A stretch of DNA of 64,000 nt from Sodiomyces alkalinus F11 (lineage: Eukaryota; Ascomycota; Sordariomycetes; Glomerellales; Plectosphaerellaceae): positions 210,351 through 274,350 of the forward strand of contig NW_021167088.1 in NCBI RefSeq assembly GCF_003711515.1, read 5' to 3'. Below are positions 33,069 to 45,530 of this stretch, in pieces. How positions within the stretch are numbered: the stretch's first letter is position 1; every line of letters begins with the position of its first letter. A model generated the notes under the pieces. The model ran no database searches. It had not been told where the DNA came from and saw only the letters and a program-made list of their open reading frames with translations. The position numbers and the translations under genes are program-made.

Positions 33069-33095
33069 GCTAGCATATGCTAAGCATATGCTAGC
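33069..33095. repeat. 27-bp near-perfect palindrome at the end of the RIP block
   Basis: GCTAGCATATGC, TAA, GCATATGCTAGC: 12-bp arms around a 3-nt centre. It sits at the right border of the RIP-mutated region, after which base composition is normal. The arms share GCATATGC with the internal palindrome array. Confidence 0.7.
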
Positions 33096-33170
33096 CGAGG
33101 CCTATACAAACTCTAAAGTGGGTCATTTTCGAGGCCTATACAAACTAGCCCGAGGCCTAGGCAAACTATA
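33096..33170 (+). repeat. Three short direct repeats GAGGCCTA(TA/GG)CAAACT
   Basis: GAGGCCTATACAAACT occurs at about 33,097 and 33,132, and the variant GAGGCCTAGGCAAACT at about 33,152, directly after the border palindrome. They may be remnants of an element end. Confidence 0.55.
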
Positions 33171-34153
33171 CACTCCAGACGTGAATTAAAGAAGTTTAAA
33201 GTCCAATCATTGAGCTTCTGAGCTCCAGAGAATACTGGGTTTCTGAGATAACTGGGAAGGCATTGATGATCATGGATTGGCAGAGAAGGAAGCGTCATAT
33301 GAAGTACCTGGGTACAGTAGCCTCATAAAAGAATCAAAGCACTTTACATGAATATAACGTGGAGATTGCTTTGGGCGTTTTGCTCACTACCTTAGGTAAG
33401 GTACCTTAGGGTAGCTGTACTCTTCTTCTGCTCGAAGTACCTGATACGTGGGGCCAGTATTATGGGTACATTAGTAATAGAGAGAACTCTGGTTGGTCAG
33501 ATTATTCCGCTGCTCCTCGGGAAACGGTGGGTGGGCTGAAGGAGCACAGTGTAAGAATGTGGAAACCGTCGGGTTGTTGAGATATTAAGAGGAAGGCTCA
33601 AACGATAATAATAGGCGGACCGTTCTAGGCTCAACGATGGGTGCCTTGTGGTGGGGCGCAGCGCTTAAAAGCAGACAGTACGGAGTACCTAGCTACTACA
33701 TTGTACGCACAACATCTCAACAGGTCATGAAACGTTCGCCTCGGTTTCTTTTACAGCCGACCTGAACATGAGGCCATGAGCAATGATCTCCAACAACCAA
33801 CATATATCACAGTGCCGCGGGTCAGGAGTCTGGACCTGATAGACTGGTTGCCTTATGGCTCAAGATGGCAGTGTAATCAGGCTTCCTAAGCTCCGCACTG
33901 CCTCCCCCTACACGTCGTTTAAGGGCAAAGGGGAAATCTCCGACCATTCAGAGGGAGATAAATAGTGACTTGCCCAGAGAGCTGCTAATAACTGATTGAA
34001 CTCCAAATCCATCCTCTCACATTGCGCACGCATATTATTTCACCACTTCTCCTTTCGTTTGCTCCCCTTCGCTACTCTTACTGCCTATCCCATCTTGTTC
34101 ATCTATCACATTTAAAAAAGCCTCTCAGAACACTGCAAATACACGAAGCTACA
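33171..34153. other. Intergenic region and 5' leader
   Basis: Normal composition and no supported gene. It holds ACGGAGTAC at about 33,678 and a TTAGGTAAGGTACCTTAGG cluster near 33,393, motifs that recur in other intergenic parts of this window. The last 130 bp are pyrimidine-rich and probably include the promoter and leader of the next gene. Confidence 0.45.
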
Positions 34154-34999
34154 ATGGCAGTTCGGTCTGAGCAAGTCGATTGGGCCAGGCTCAAAGCCTA
34201 CATTGCAGCAAAGGAGGCCTACGAACAGCAGCACGGCTACCCAGCGCCCCTCTCCGAGTCGGAACAAGAAGCTATCAAGATTCTTATCCCGCCGCCACGC
34301 CCTCGCATAGAAGATGCCGTGTCGGACAAGACCAATTGGTTGGGTCTTCTCAATCGTTTGTCCCCTTTTCTTTATTCTTTTCTATGGTCAATATATATAT
34401 ATATATATATATATATATGGTCGATGAAGACTTCTTTTTCGATTTGTATTCAGGATCACCAGAAAATACCCAGACTAACGCGCTCAACAAGACTATGCCC
34501 AGACCAAATACGTATCCACCGCGGGTCTTGAATTCACTTACGGTTCTGTTCACCTGCCCAAGGCCAAAGGCTTCGACGTTGCCTGGAGTTGTCTTTGCAC
34601 TGTTCCTGACATCGAGGGCTCTTTTCCTTCTCCCGGGTATGGCATGGAGTCGGATGAGACCGAAGCCCCTGTCTTCATGAAAAAGCAGGTCAGTAACATA
34701 TCCCTCTTGCCTCCACTGTTCTCCTCCTTCCTTTCACTAGAGTGGTGGCTAAGGATGGCGACAATAGGATGCTAAGCAACATGCTGCAAAATGGGCCTGC
34801 GACTACCTCATCAAGAACAACTTGATGCCCTCCAGCGGCTCGCTCAGCCCGCCATCCCTTCTCAGTCCGGCAACGACCCCGTCCAAGAGGCCGGCGTCGC
34901 CCCCTAGTCTGCGGACCCCGTCACCAAACCCCTCGACTGCCCAGGCCAACGCTACCCAATCACTCGCTTTGGGAAAGAAGAGGCATGCGACCCCGGTCA

Positions 35000-35037
<38 letters not shown>

Positions 35038-35403
35038 GGCGGCGCAACCAGCACGGCCGGCGCCAGCCCGCCCAATTGCCGAGAAGAAGACCAGTCGACG
35101 GCTGTGGCAGAAGTGGCGGCCCTAGCCAAGGCTCTTCGCCTCCCCGTTCCTCGGTATCAATTCGTCGGGGTCCTCGAGAAGGCCGACTTCTGGAGTGTCC
35201 GCGTTGACTTCCACGACAGCCCTATGTTCCCCATTGATCTCGGCTCCGTGGACGAAGTGTATACCAAGAAAGCGGCCAAGGAGAAGAGCGCTGAATTGAT
35301 AAAAGACTGGATGGAGAGCATGCGTTTCCGGAAGGACCAGACTGTGCGCGAGATGCTGCAGAGGGGGAAGACAAGACGTGAAGTGGAAGTGGGGGTGAAC
35401 TAA
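34154..35403 (+). CDS. Double-stranded-RNA-binding-like protein
   Basis: Three exons, 34,154-34,355, 34,492-34,688 and 34,777-35,403, give 341 residues. The first intron has donor GTTTGT and a CTAAC branch site 20 nt before its AACAAG acceptor; the second is GTCAGT...CTAAG. The joined sequence reads LLNHYAQTKYVSTAGLEFTY, then VHLPKAKGFDVAWSCLCTVP, then MKKQQHAAKWACDYLIKNN, which has the layout of a dsRNA-binding motif (residues about 20-145). After a Ser/Pro-rich linker with nine consecutive Ser, a second similar unit (about 250-330: ALRLPVPRYQFVGVLEKADFWSVRV...KKAAKEKSAELIKDWM) follows. The domain call rests on pattern memory only. The role is unknown; RNA processing or silencing would be guesses. 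Confidence 0.65.
34391..34418. repeat. (AT)14 microsatellite in intron 1
   Basis: Fourteen AT units inside the first intron of the dsRNA-binding-like gene, between donor and branch site. Confidence 0.95.
35008..35034 (+). repeat. (AGC)9 repeat coding for nine Ser
   Basis: In-frame trinucleotide repeat in exon 3 of the dsRNA-binding-like gene, in the low-complexity linker. Confidence 0.95.
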
Positions 35404-35810
35404 ACAGGGTTTCATCTCTCTTTCCTTTTCCCATTCTACTTTATTTCATATTTTGGCATCTCTCCGTCTTTTCTTCCACGTAGAGGGGTGCAATTTGGAT
35501 TCTCCTCGATGAATCATATGTGCGTATGACCGAGGCGAGAGAAGGGATAGTAAGCGGGTGTCTAGATTAGGAGAGCAAAAAAAGAAAAAAAAAATTCAAT
35601 CAAGATAACATCATGAACTCTTTTTTTTTTCTTTAATTTTTTTTTCTTTAATTTTTTTTTCTTTCTTTTTCTTTTCCGGAGATATGATGTGACTCTCTCT
35701 CCCAGATAATAAATTTTTGATGGATCATTTTCTCGGTCCACTAACACCATACGCAGTATCAGTCCAGAAATGTGTGGCTCTCAGGATATATCTCTAGACA
35801 CGCCGTATCA
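35404..35810. other. Convergent intergenic region with T-rich repeats
   Basis: Holds the 3' ends of two converging genes. Around 35,618-35,672 a T-tract motif TTTTTTTTCTTTAA is repeated three times. Confidence 0.6.
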
Positions 35811-36929
35811 TCATGCCCTTCCCCTTCCCCGACCTTTCCCTCTCCCACCTCCTCCTCCCCGTCCACCTCCCCTAGACCCCGGCGGCACCCTGCCTTTCAC
35901 ACCGGCAGGGATCTCCCCAACTTTAACCCCGTCCTGCCACAACACAGGCACACCAGCCACCCTAGGCACCACCTCCTTAAAAAACCGACAGGGGACGAAC
36001 CCTTCCGCATCACCCTCGGTCAAGACAACCCCGTTCTCACTAATCCACCAACTAATCCCCCCTTCCCTGAGCGACGCCTCGATGTCAACGTAGACCAGGA
36101 GCTCGCTGTCCCTCCGCATGCCGCTGACCTCCCGCGCCGCGTCCTCGGGCAGCGCGGTGGCGAAGTGGACGTGGTTGCGGCCCATGCGCTTCAGGCCGCC
36201 CGAGGCCTCGATGGCGGGCCACACGGCGAGGTAGGTCCCGTGGAAGACGCTGGGCGGGATGTTCCCTTCCTCGAGCGTGATGGGGCGGAGGAGTGCCGCC
36301 GAGTCGACAGTCTTGATGCTGTGGCCTTGGTTGGCGCGGATGAGCCAGTCCGCAGGATCGGCGGAAGGGTCGGGCATCCGCATCGACGTCGCCGTAGAGT
36401 CCTCGCTCGGTGGCGCCGGTGAAGAGGAAGGCGACGATGCAGAGGGGTTGGCGGTCTTCATGGCAAAACGCGTCTTGTCGGACGTGGTGATGACGTTGAC
36501 GATGTCTTCCACCGTGACTTTCAGGGAGCGGATAGGTCCGTGAGCTAGCTGTAGTTCGTTTGTCTTTACTTTAGTCTTTGTGTTTCGGTCCATAACTTAC
36601 GTGACCTTTTCGAATTTTATCTTCCGTTTGGGCCTGCTAGGGGGACGGGAGGAAAGAGACAAGTCACTCACCACCTTGTCTAGAGGAGCCCAACCCCCGG
36701 CGTCCAGCTTGATCCCCGCGTTATCCGCCTGATGCCGTAAAAGACGTGACAGCGCCTTGGATACCAGGACATTCCGATTTTGCGGCCTCCCGCTTCCCCC
36801 TTTCCCTCCACGTCCTCCTCGGTGTCCTCCAGCGCCCTTCCCACTTCGCCCCATACTTAGTTGGTCCTCCAGCTTCAGATGGTCCAGGCCCGCAGCGCTG
36901 TCTTGAACGAGAAGATCATCGCTTGCCAT
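35811..36929 (-). CDS. TPT1: tRNA 2'-phosphotransferase
   Basis: Removes the 2'-phosphate left at the splice junction of tRNAs, using NAD+. Exon 1 is 36,929-36,672 and exon 2 is 36,548-35,811; the intron runs from GTGAGTGAC to GAACTACAG, phase 0. The product is 331 residues. It starts with an acidic then Gly/Arg-rich stretch, then VSKALSRLLRHQADNAGIKLDAGGWAPLDKV, joined to IRSLKVTVEDIVNVI...DKTRFAMK. Next come IRANQGHSIK, then VFHGTYLAVWPAIEASGGLKRMGRNHVHFA, which carry the conserved RANQGHS and HGT motifs of KptA/Tpt1. The tail is RGG-rich (about 25 residues), which may bind RNA. An in-frame upstream extension to 37,241 adds 104 residues with a basic N-terminus; I chose the internal ATG because the core begins just after it. 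Confidence 0.9.
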
Positions 36930-38114
36930 CTTGTGTCTGCGTCTGTGTCTTGTTGATGAGAACGAAGTGGTAGTACTGAAAGCTGCAGCAAGAATGGCGG
37001 TACCGAAAGCTGTGGCCGTAGCAGTATAACCCTCAAGTTGCAATATTTTCTGGCAGATAATCAAGCCGACTGCTGCTGGCTGTGGTACTAAAGAAAGAGT
37101 CGGTTCAGGTGTTTCTGTGCTTCTCCTTCTTCTTGATCTGCCCGTCGGCGCAAGATATGTTCGACGGATGGTGACGGGAGCAGACTTCGATATAGCGAAA
37201 ATATTGCGCAAGGCTTGCACTGTGAGACTCAGCGCCAGCATATATCACATATTATCCCTGGCTGAGATGATATGAACGACAGCTAAGTGTCTGTGAAAAG
37301 AAGCTGGTAGGGAAAAAGATAAGAGCGAGGCACGGAGTCTTGCGGACGAGTGATTGAATTCCCTTCATCAATTGCTGGTACTGGCTTCCCGTACGAAGTA
37401 CACAGTACGGATACCGCTCCAGACTGTGTTTGGGAAGGTGGGTCTTTGGGAGGAGTGGCTTCACTGAATCACAGCGGACCAGCCAATGAGATCTAAGCTT
37501 CCGTTTTCCTCCGAGAACATCAAAAAGTCTTCATTCCCAGCCAACTCGCCGTCTCTCTTGTTTACTACCTTGATCGCTTCCTGAAGAAACATACCGACCC
37601 CCATGTTCTCCTTCAAGGGACCCAACATGATGTCAAAAGCCTATCTCTACTCCCCTGTCATCTTCGTCTTCCTCCCTCGAGCTTCCAGGCCCTGCCTCTC
37701 CCAACTCACATCTCGTCTCTCCACGTGGTATGTGGCTATTGGTATATAAACATTCCGCCACCGAGCACTATAGTCCGAGACCATGGCCCCTATAAAGAGA
37801 ATAAGCACAAGGCCGTCCGTCCGTCCGTCATGGCTCGTCGTGGGAAGTCCAAGTGCAATGCGGTGACCATGAGGAAGCATTAGAAGAAGAAAGAAAAAGA
37901 AAAACGAAGGAAGAAGAACAAAAGATCGGCAGTAACAATGTCCAAAAAAAAAAAAAAAAAAAAAAGAGGAAACGAAAAGAAAAGAAATATGCATACGAAA
38001 CAGAACATGCCAGGCAATGACAACGAAATCATAGACGCCCTACGCAAGAAAAGACAATGCTATTGATACATTTCAGTCATGCCGTATGTGGTCGATGTTC
38101 ATAAGACCCCATCG
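36930..38114. other. Intergenic region
   Basis: Contains the possible upstream extension of TPT1 (to 37,241), a GTACGAAGTAC palindrome at 37,391, a CCGTCCGTCCGTCCGT repeat near 37,813 and a run of 22 A at 37,944-37,965. No other gene supported. Confidence 0.5.
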
Positions 38115-41100
38115 TTATCTGTAGCCACCGGCTTGTGCCGAGGCTGACGTGCTCGTCGAGTGGCTTTCGCGGTTCGGTCGGCGCAACAGGCTTGCCGTCC
38201 GTGTGAGTAATGAGCCTTGTCGTTGTCCCCGGTCCTCTGGTAGTTTATCCGCGACGTTGTTGTTGGTGTCGCGGTCGGCGGTAGATCGTTCCAGGTAGCG
38301 CCGCCCACCGAGTGCGGAAGGTGTTGAGGGTGTGGCCAACCGCGACGAGTTCAGCATTGTCGACCCCACCCTTCTTCGAGGGAGCGCCGAAGACGCGAGA
38401 GTAATGGTCTCCGTCGAGCTCGGGGATATGTAGCTGTGGGACACGGCCCGAGAGGATGCTAATTCCGTGCCCGCCCGGGATGGCGCGCGAAACCGATGCT
38501 CCTCTTCGTCCCCTTCGTTGGTATTTCGTCGCTCGCGCAGCAGAGACGTCTTGCGACCATCTTCCGGCTCCTCTGTTCCGGCCCGCCGCGTCCTGAGGAG
38601 CATCGAGGATCGACGTCCTTCCTCAGGCTCCTCGGTTGCGGCTCGTCGTGTGCGACCAATGAGTAAAGACGACTTTCGCGCAACAGTGGACGGTGGCTCC
38701 GCCGCCGCCGCCGTTGTCACCACTGCCGAAGAACCCGCGGTACTCGCGAGACGAAGCGTGGGAAGGTTGCTCGCATTTAGCAGCGAGTTTCTTCTCTCCT
38801 CGAGCTTGGATAGCGCACGCGGACTAGGCATGCTATTCTGTCCAGACGCACTGCTTTCGTTGGTCAAACTGTCCCTGCGCTGATGCGTCACGACACTAGG
38901 GAAATTCTTCGTTATTGTCGGTGTCGTCGGACCGTCTCTCAGAGGCGTGTTGTTAGCCTGGACAGTCACTGTTCGAGTCTGCGACGGCGCAGCCTCTTCG
39001 GTGAGCGCTAGCGCAAGTTCGGTCAGGCTCCGGCAGATAGCCTCTGCCCGGCGCCGTAGCTGCCGATCTGTCACCGTAGCTCCCGTACCGATGGCGCTCG
39101 CCCCGCTCGAAATCGGCCCAGGCTGCCCCGCCGTTCCCATCATGGCCACCAAAGCAGTCGCATCCGATGCTGCCGTCTCGAGTGCCTTGGACACCTCCGG
39201 GCTCAACAGCAGTTTACTCCGATTTACAGCAGACTGCAGCACTGGTTGTTGCTGCGAGTCGCGTTGCGAGGACGTGGTGCTACTCGCGTCCCCGTACGCT
39301 GTCGCGGCATGACCCGAAACGCGCTTGGGTGACGTGGATACGGTCGTGTTTGTGGCCGTCGGTGGTCGCTCGTCCAGTACTTTGTGGATGGCAGCGCTTG
39401 ACGTTGAAGGCAACTTACCCGTCAGCTCCAGCCGATGGATTCGTGACTTCAAGTCGTCCAACTCGTCCCACACGGTTGATGGCGCGGTAGTTGACGCTGT
39501 CGACTCCGTTCCTTCGAGTCCATGGTTATTGTCATGGTGCAGATCTTGACGATGCGGTTCCGCTGTGCGAGTCGCAAGAGGCGACGAGTTGTAGGTGCGG
39601 GAGTGGCCGTAGGGCAGGTGAGTCTGCTTGTAAGTAGAGCTGCGGTAACCGCCACTGCTCTCTGTTACGGAAGTTCTTCTCCGAGAATAAGAGGAATTTT
39701 CCGTTGTTGCATCCTGGTGGGTGAAAGACCTGGGCGTGATGGGAGATGCCCGGTAGCCCGTGGTTGACACCCTTGACACGCGGCTCTCTTCAGCAGGATG
39801 ACTTGAAGCCGCCTTCTCTCTCAACAAGCCACGGTAAGGTGCGCCCCGTACCACGATTTCACTTGCAACGTCATCTTCAGCCGGTCGAGATGGTGCGTGC
39901 GACGCCTCTTGCTGATCCGATAGGCGACGGGTAACGCGAGGTGGGGAGGCGGGCTGGCGAGAGGAGGGCACGGCTGCAGAGAGGGGTCGGCGATGAGATG
40001 ATTGGGTGATCCGAGACTGGTCATGCGTCAGTTCCAGGCCACGCATAACGGGAAGTCAAGAGGATGCTTCATCAAGGCAGTGATAGAAAGTATGAGATGA
40101 GGTAAAAACAAACGGCAAAAGTCGCGGGGGACTGAGAGATTGATGGCTTGAAGAAAATAATACTGGGAGCAAGCGACGAGCGACCGAGTCGCGATGGAAA
40201 CTTATGATCGGGAGACGGGAACCAAGGGCGCAAACAGACAAATGATTGACCGGGTGGGCACGGTCGTCATAACAAGCGCTAAATCAACTTGAAACATACC
40301 AAAAAGAGAAAAAGGATGGTCCAGGGTTCGAGAAGAACGACGGAGGGAGCGGGAGAAAGGAAGAAGAGAAAAGGACGAAAGAGAAAACACGCTCCACTTA
40401 CGATTGCAGGAGCATCGTCCGCAGCAGAACCACGGGAAGCAAAACCGCGGTCCGTTCGTCGTCGGGGGGCTTCCTCTCTAGCAATCTTCATAAAAACGTC
40501 GCCGGATGTATCATCGCCATCCATGGAAGTGTCCCGTTTTGCCGAGTCTGGCGGACTCCTCTGCGAGACGTCATCGTCCGGTCTGCCCTCGAGGGCTCGC
40601 AACGTGCGGTCGCGCTGATTGAAATCGGCATAAGAGTAATCGTCGCCGGAGGAATCCCCGGCATGGATCGAGGGAGAAATCATCTCAAAACTGGAGCTGC
40701 GGCGGGATCCAGAAGAGCGAAATGATCGGATTGGCGCCACGCGGACGGATCCCGTTGGCACACTGGCTCCGGGTGGTCGGAAAGAGAGGGGCGGCCTTGA
40801 GCGGACGGGTTGGCGCCTTTCATCGGTCGGGCTTTGGTGTTGCAGGGACTTGGGCAGGATGAGCTCGCGTTGGCCCTGAGTCCACTCCTTCGTTTTGTGT
40901 TCGCCAGCAGACAGCCGCGTCGCTTGCACCGCCTCAATACGGTGCGAGCCAAACGTTCCTGGGGTCCGTCTATACTGAGGCTTGGTGCCGGTGGAGGGGC
41001 TCTCGCCGTCGAGCGATTTGTGTGCCGCGTGTGACCTGGAAACACCGACAACGGGCGAATCGGGAAACGATGCAGGTCGTGTGGTGGTGACGGCCGCAAA

Positions 41101-42051
41101 TTTCGACTCGGCAGCAGGCGTGGGTCTCGTGGAGGATGTATCGGAGGTCGATGCTCGAGATGGAGGGCTCTCGCGGGCCGGTGGAGGCAGTTCCGTCCGA
41201 TCGTCAGGATCCGAAAGGTTTCCAGTAGGTGATCGAGGATTGGGTGAGGAATGCGGGAGATGATCAGGGTGAGACGTCGGCGGGGGTTGATGATGCGTTG
41301 TCGTGGTTGCTGGGCGGGGTGGACTCGGCCTTCCCGCTTTTGTTGTCGCAGTCGTGGTGCGAATCGACTCGTTATTTTCGCGTGGGTCAGACGGGTAGGT
41401 GTCCTCGTTTTCGGGGCTTCCATCACCTAATATGTCATCCGCAAAGTGGCTGGACCTGGTGTTGTTGCAAGTGTGGCTTGAGGCGCTGTCACGAGTGCCC
41501 GGACCACCAATAGGAGCAATACCATGACCCACTGCGACCGACATGGAGCGCTGCACACACTCCAGCGAGTCAACGCTCACTGGCTGCTGCTGCTCCTGCT
41601 GCTGCGAGTTCGGGTTGACCATACCGTATGCACTGCTTCCACTTGGTTCTGATGATGCTAGCTCAGAGACACTGGTAGGATCGCTGGGGTCTATTGATCC
41701 CAACTCGGGTGAGATGGGGGACGGGGGGAACTGTAGTTGTCGAGGGTGATTATGCAGAGATGGCAGCGATAGCGCCTGTTGCTTGTGTAGGTCGGCGAAA
41801 CGAAAGGCAGGAAGCTTGGACGAGTTGTGGTTCTGCCGATGCGCATGGTAAAGCTCCGGTTCGGAGGAGCGAGAAGATACGGACGAGGCAGATGGAGTAA
41901 TATCGGCGTATGAAGATGGCTCGCTTACGCCTCCCCCAGTTGGCAGCGACGAAGAGAACGGCACGGTCGGTAGAGGGTCTCGTGAACTGAAAGCCAGGTC
42001 GGTGCTGCCGTGGGTGTGTCTCGCTTCCAAGGTGGTGACGGTAGTTGGCAT
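38115..42051 (-). CDS. Large Ser/Pro/Thr-rich conserved fungal protein
   Basis: Two exons: 42,051-40,402 and 40,016-38,115, joined by an intron with GTAAGTGG donor, CTGAC branch site and GACCAG acceptor, phase 0. The product is 1,183 residues. Exon 1 codes for a largely disordered Ser/Pro-rich chain with a Gln run, ending DTSGDVFMKIAREEAPRR...DDAPAI. Exon 2 begins SRITQSSHRRPLSAAVPS. It contains ordered segments, STVWDELDDLKSRIHRLELTG (a short coiled coil, about exon-2 residue 180) and LSPEVSKALETAASDATALV with RQLRRRAEAICRSLTELALA. The Arg/Ser-rich tail has RRSSMLLRTRR and RKTSLLRERR repeats. I think this is a protein conserved among Sordariomycetes but cannot name a function. The start is uncertain. 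Confidence 0.8.
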
Positions 42052-45000
42052 TGTCTCCCAGCAGCGCCCGAATGAGGTGGTCTTCTACTCCGACTGGTTC
42101 GTCCGGCTCACTTGGACGGCAGTTCAGTTCGCTGGTCAGGGATGTCTGTCGCCAATCTCGAATCGAATCCGGAGATGTCTCGCGGTTTGTCTCCCGGGCG
42201 TCCCTATCCAAGAATCTCCCTGCCTCGTCGCACCACAGGATCACTCATCCGTGTTTGTTCTGCTACGCTATGCAAAAGCGCAGAAAGCCAGAGCAGTAGC
42301 TAGAACCCGTGTAACAATAATCAATGCGCTTTTTCAACGCAATCACTGCCGGGCAGGGAAGCCGTCTTCGTCACAGTGATGTCGTTTTGCACCGGAACCT
42401 GACTGGGAGGGGACGACCCCCGCAAAATCCTTCCCGTTTTCGGTGACTTGAGACAACTGCGTGCAGATGCGCCGGTGACTGAGTCTTTATTCTTCACGCT
42501 TCCGGTAAAGAATAGGTGAAACACGTCAAAGGGCGTATGGAGAATTAAATGGTAGATGGGACAGAGGAGATTCTGGTCGGTGGCGATGGATGGGGTCGTG
42601 CTTCGGAGGAAAGTACGGAAGTACTCGAGGTTGTATTAGTTCGTGAGGGTAGAATCGGACGCGAATTCAAGGGTGAGGCGGCCGCGGGGTGTCAGAAAGA
42701 AGGGCGCGGAGGCAAGAGAGAGTAGAGCGCGTGCGTGTGTGTGGGAGTGCTGCGTCTGTAGTGAGTGAAAGAGAGCACAGAGATAGAGAGCGTCGAATTG
42801 CCGTCGTCGGTTGAATGCGAATGGGGAAAAATGTCGTCAAAAGAGGGACTCAAAGTGGTATCATGACTGAACCGACGCCATAAAAGGTAAACCCAGGTTC
42901 TGGACGAAGGAGATAGCAGGAATGGGACTCGTAAAGGCGACCGAGGCAGCCTGGAGAAGAAAGGGAAAGACGACAAATTCTGCGCGAGTTTGGCAATAGA
43001 GGAAAGGAAGGAGAAGGGCCCGGGAGGAGGAGGAGAAGTCGGACCAACCAACATGCCCTGGGCGTCCTAGAGAGTCGTAACTGGCGAGGTAACTTGGTCT
43101 GATTCGCTTCGCTATTAGGTAGGTAGGTCCGTGACATTCTTCCGCTGGTGGTCTTTCCTCAGGGGCGCGTCCTAAAGCGGAAGAGGGGGTTGTATGGAGT
43201 ACCTTGAGGTACAAGATAGGGAAAAAGTGACTTATCCCACCCCACCTTACTAATCTCCACTCTATGAAAAAGTGTCTAAACCGTGGTTGAGAAAGTACAC
43301 TAGCCGTTTGATAGGTATGCTTAAGTACTCCATACACCGTCCACACCAAAGACCACAAAGACCTCGAGCTTTCCGGTAGAAAGGAACCGACAAGCCCACC
43401 CGTACGAATAACGTACATACCTTAGAAATACACGTACATATTCGTAAACCAACCCTGTTCTGGGATCCCCTACCAGTCGTACGAAGTACAATAATACTTC
43501 CATTATTACCTTAGGTATTCATTTAAGGTACGGATAAGGTACGGATAAAGTACTGTATCTCAGAAATCAGATCTCACCAAGTGGCAGCCAGCGTTAAGGT
43601 AGCATCATGAATGGATATGGATACTCTATCTCCAGTAAGTTGGTACCAAGCCATAACATCCCCAGCCCCTACTTATTCGCCTTCATGCCCGGCCATCATT
43701 GCAAGACCAGCACCGGATCAGTCCATGAGACCAGTGAATTGTAGGTAACCGTGCCATAGAGATCACGGTCTGCGGGTGTACATATTAGCGTATGTGCCTT
43801 ATGTATGCTCCACATGCAGAAGCAAGCACACAGCACGCGTGTGCGCATAATTCGACTTGGATCCCCAAAGAATCTGGCCCACTGCCACTGGATAATAACT
43901 AAGGTACCTTACCTTACATAATACGGATGCTATGTACAACCAGAAACCGTCCCGCCAACCACCAACGGCATAGGTGGGAGTCTCTTCACTCATCTCAACT
44001 CCGAAGACTTCGAAGACTTCGTACGTTGTACTCCATACGAAGTACCTACTGGACCCACTACCCCGACCCCTCGTGGCTGGCGTTGCACCCGCTGGTCGGA
44101 TATTTTGCCCATGGCGTAGTTGCACTATCGATCCGCCGAGATCTAGCGATGTAATCGTACGAATTATCAATACTCCGTAATTTTCGTCCACATGGAGTCC
44201 GAATTGAACTTTACGGTTCGACGAACACGGTTCGACGAACACGGTTCTGCCAATTGCCCATCCCCATCCAGGTGCCGCTGCAATTCACCGAGACGTGCAG
44301 GAAGGCTCCGTACGTTGTATGTGCAAAAACGGAGAGCATGGAGAACATGATATGCAAGGCATTCACCCCAACATTGAACAAAACAACAAGGCTTTGTTTG
44401 GGGTGCGAATACATAGTCCATACAACGTACGTAAAAATTCAGAATTGTCCCTCCTCGGCTATTGCATCAATAGCCAGTCTTTCTCGAACAACAGGGTTCC
44501 TTGTCCGCTGCCAACATCCTAAGCGGGAAGTTCCCTCGTTCTCGATCCAAGCTCCCCAGCCTCCCTTCGATGTTTCGATGTTTCGACGTTTCCTCGGCTG
44601 CGGGTGGATTCGTGACAGGGTCTCCTGTGGCCTTAATCTGGAGTACTCCCTTAATCTGCACGTCCTTCAGCGGACCGTCTCAGAAATGGAGCCTTGCAGG
44701 GCCTGCACGGCCGCCAACTATCCAAGCACTTGCACTTGCAGCTCGCAACTTCCTTCAGGAGGCGGGCTCTGTTGTCAGGACAAACAGTGGAGATGGGGGT
44801 GCCAAGCCAGAAACAATCGAAAACAGACGAAGAAAAAAATGGAAAGGGAAACAAGCCAAACATCGAGCCGACAGATGCCTAGGAGAGTCATGGTTGCCGT
44901 ACCGGCATGAACGTTCGCCTGCCAACTTCCCGATGATGTCTGCTGTGCTGTGACTTTTCCCTCAAGGGCTCCTCTGCAGAATCTGTGGCGCACGCATCAG

Positions 45001-45530
45001 AATGATGGGCAACCTCGTCAGCCGAACACCCACATTGAGTTCTACTTCGTACATAATACTTCTCAGGCGATCAGTTTGTGGTGTTTCATTCTCACCTTTT
45101 CCATATGATTGGGCCTGTCATTCAAGGAAGCTTCTGTAACAGCCCGCAGCGACATGCACCAGAAAGGGGCATGCATGTGTGCCTGCATACACGCATGCAA
45201 TCCTTTGGTGGGGATGTCCTGGGCGCTGCGACGGCTCGTGGCAACCGTACAGACTTCGAAATGGATCCAGCTTAACTTCCACTACCTACCTACATCGTAC
45301 TCTCTATCGTTGTTCCTGTCCATTTCGAAATCCTCCCTTCTCTGAGCTCAGTCATCAAATCCTGGCCTGGCAAATTTGCAGTCTCCCAACTCTCGCACAT
45401 TCCCCTGTGAAACACCTAGCCAATATACGTAGATCAACCAACAATCCCAGAGTAGTATCAAGGTCCTGGTCTGGGTTATTATGGACCAGCACTGGGCGCT
45501 CTGAAGGGTATCTTAATGAGTCTTAATCCG
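42052..45530. other. Gene-poor intergenic region, part 1
   Basis: Upstream of the Ser-rich gene. Several frames of 100-218 codons overlap on both strands without domains or family resemblance; the longest is 44,254-44,910 plus. Features seen: GTACGAAGTAC at 43,479-43,489, CATACGAAGTAC at 44,034, a 16-bp direct repeat CGGTTCGACGAACACG at 44,213-44,245, and CGAAGACTT repeats near 44,003. Very small or untranslated genes cannot be excluded. Confidence 0.45.

Noticed and set aside
42861..43418. 185-codon minus-strand frame as a gene
   Set aside because: It lies in the upstream region of the Ser-rich gene, overlaps other equally long frames, and has no family features.
44254..44910. 218-codon plus-strand frame as a gene
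   Set aside because: No recognisable domain, odd Cys-rich composition without pattern, many overlapping frames on both strands, and no clear intron or family resemblance.
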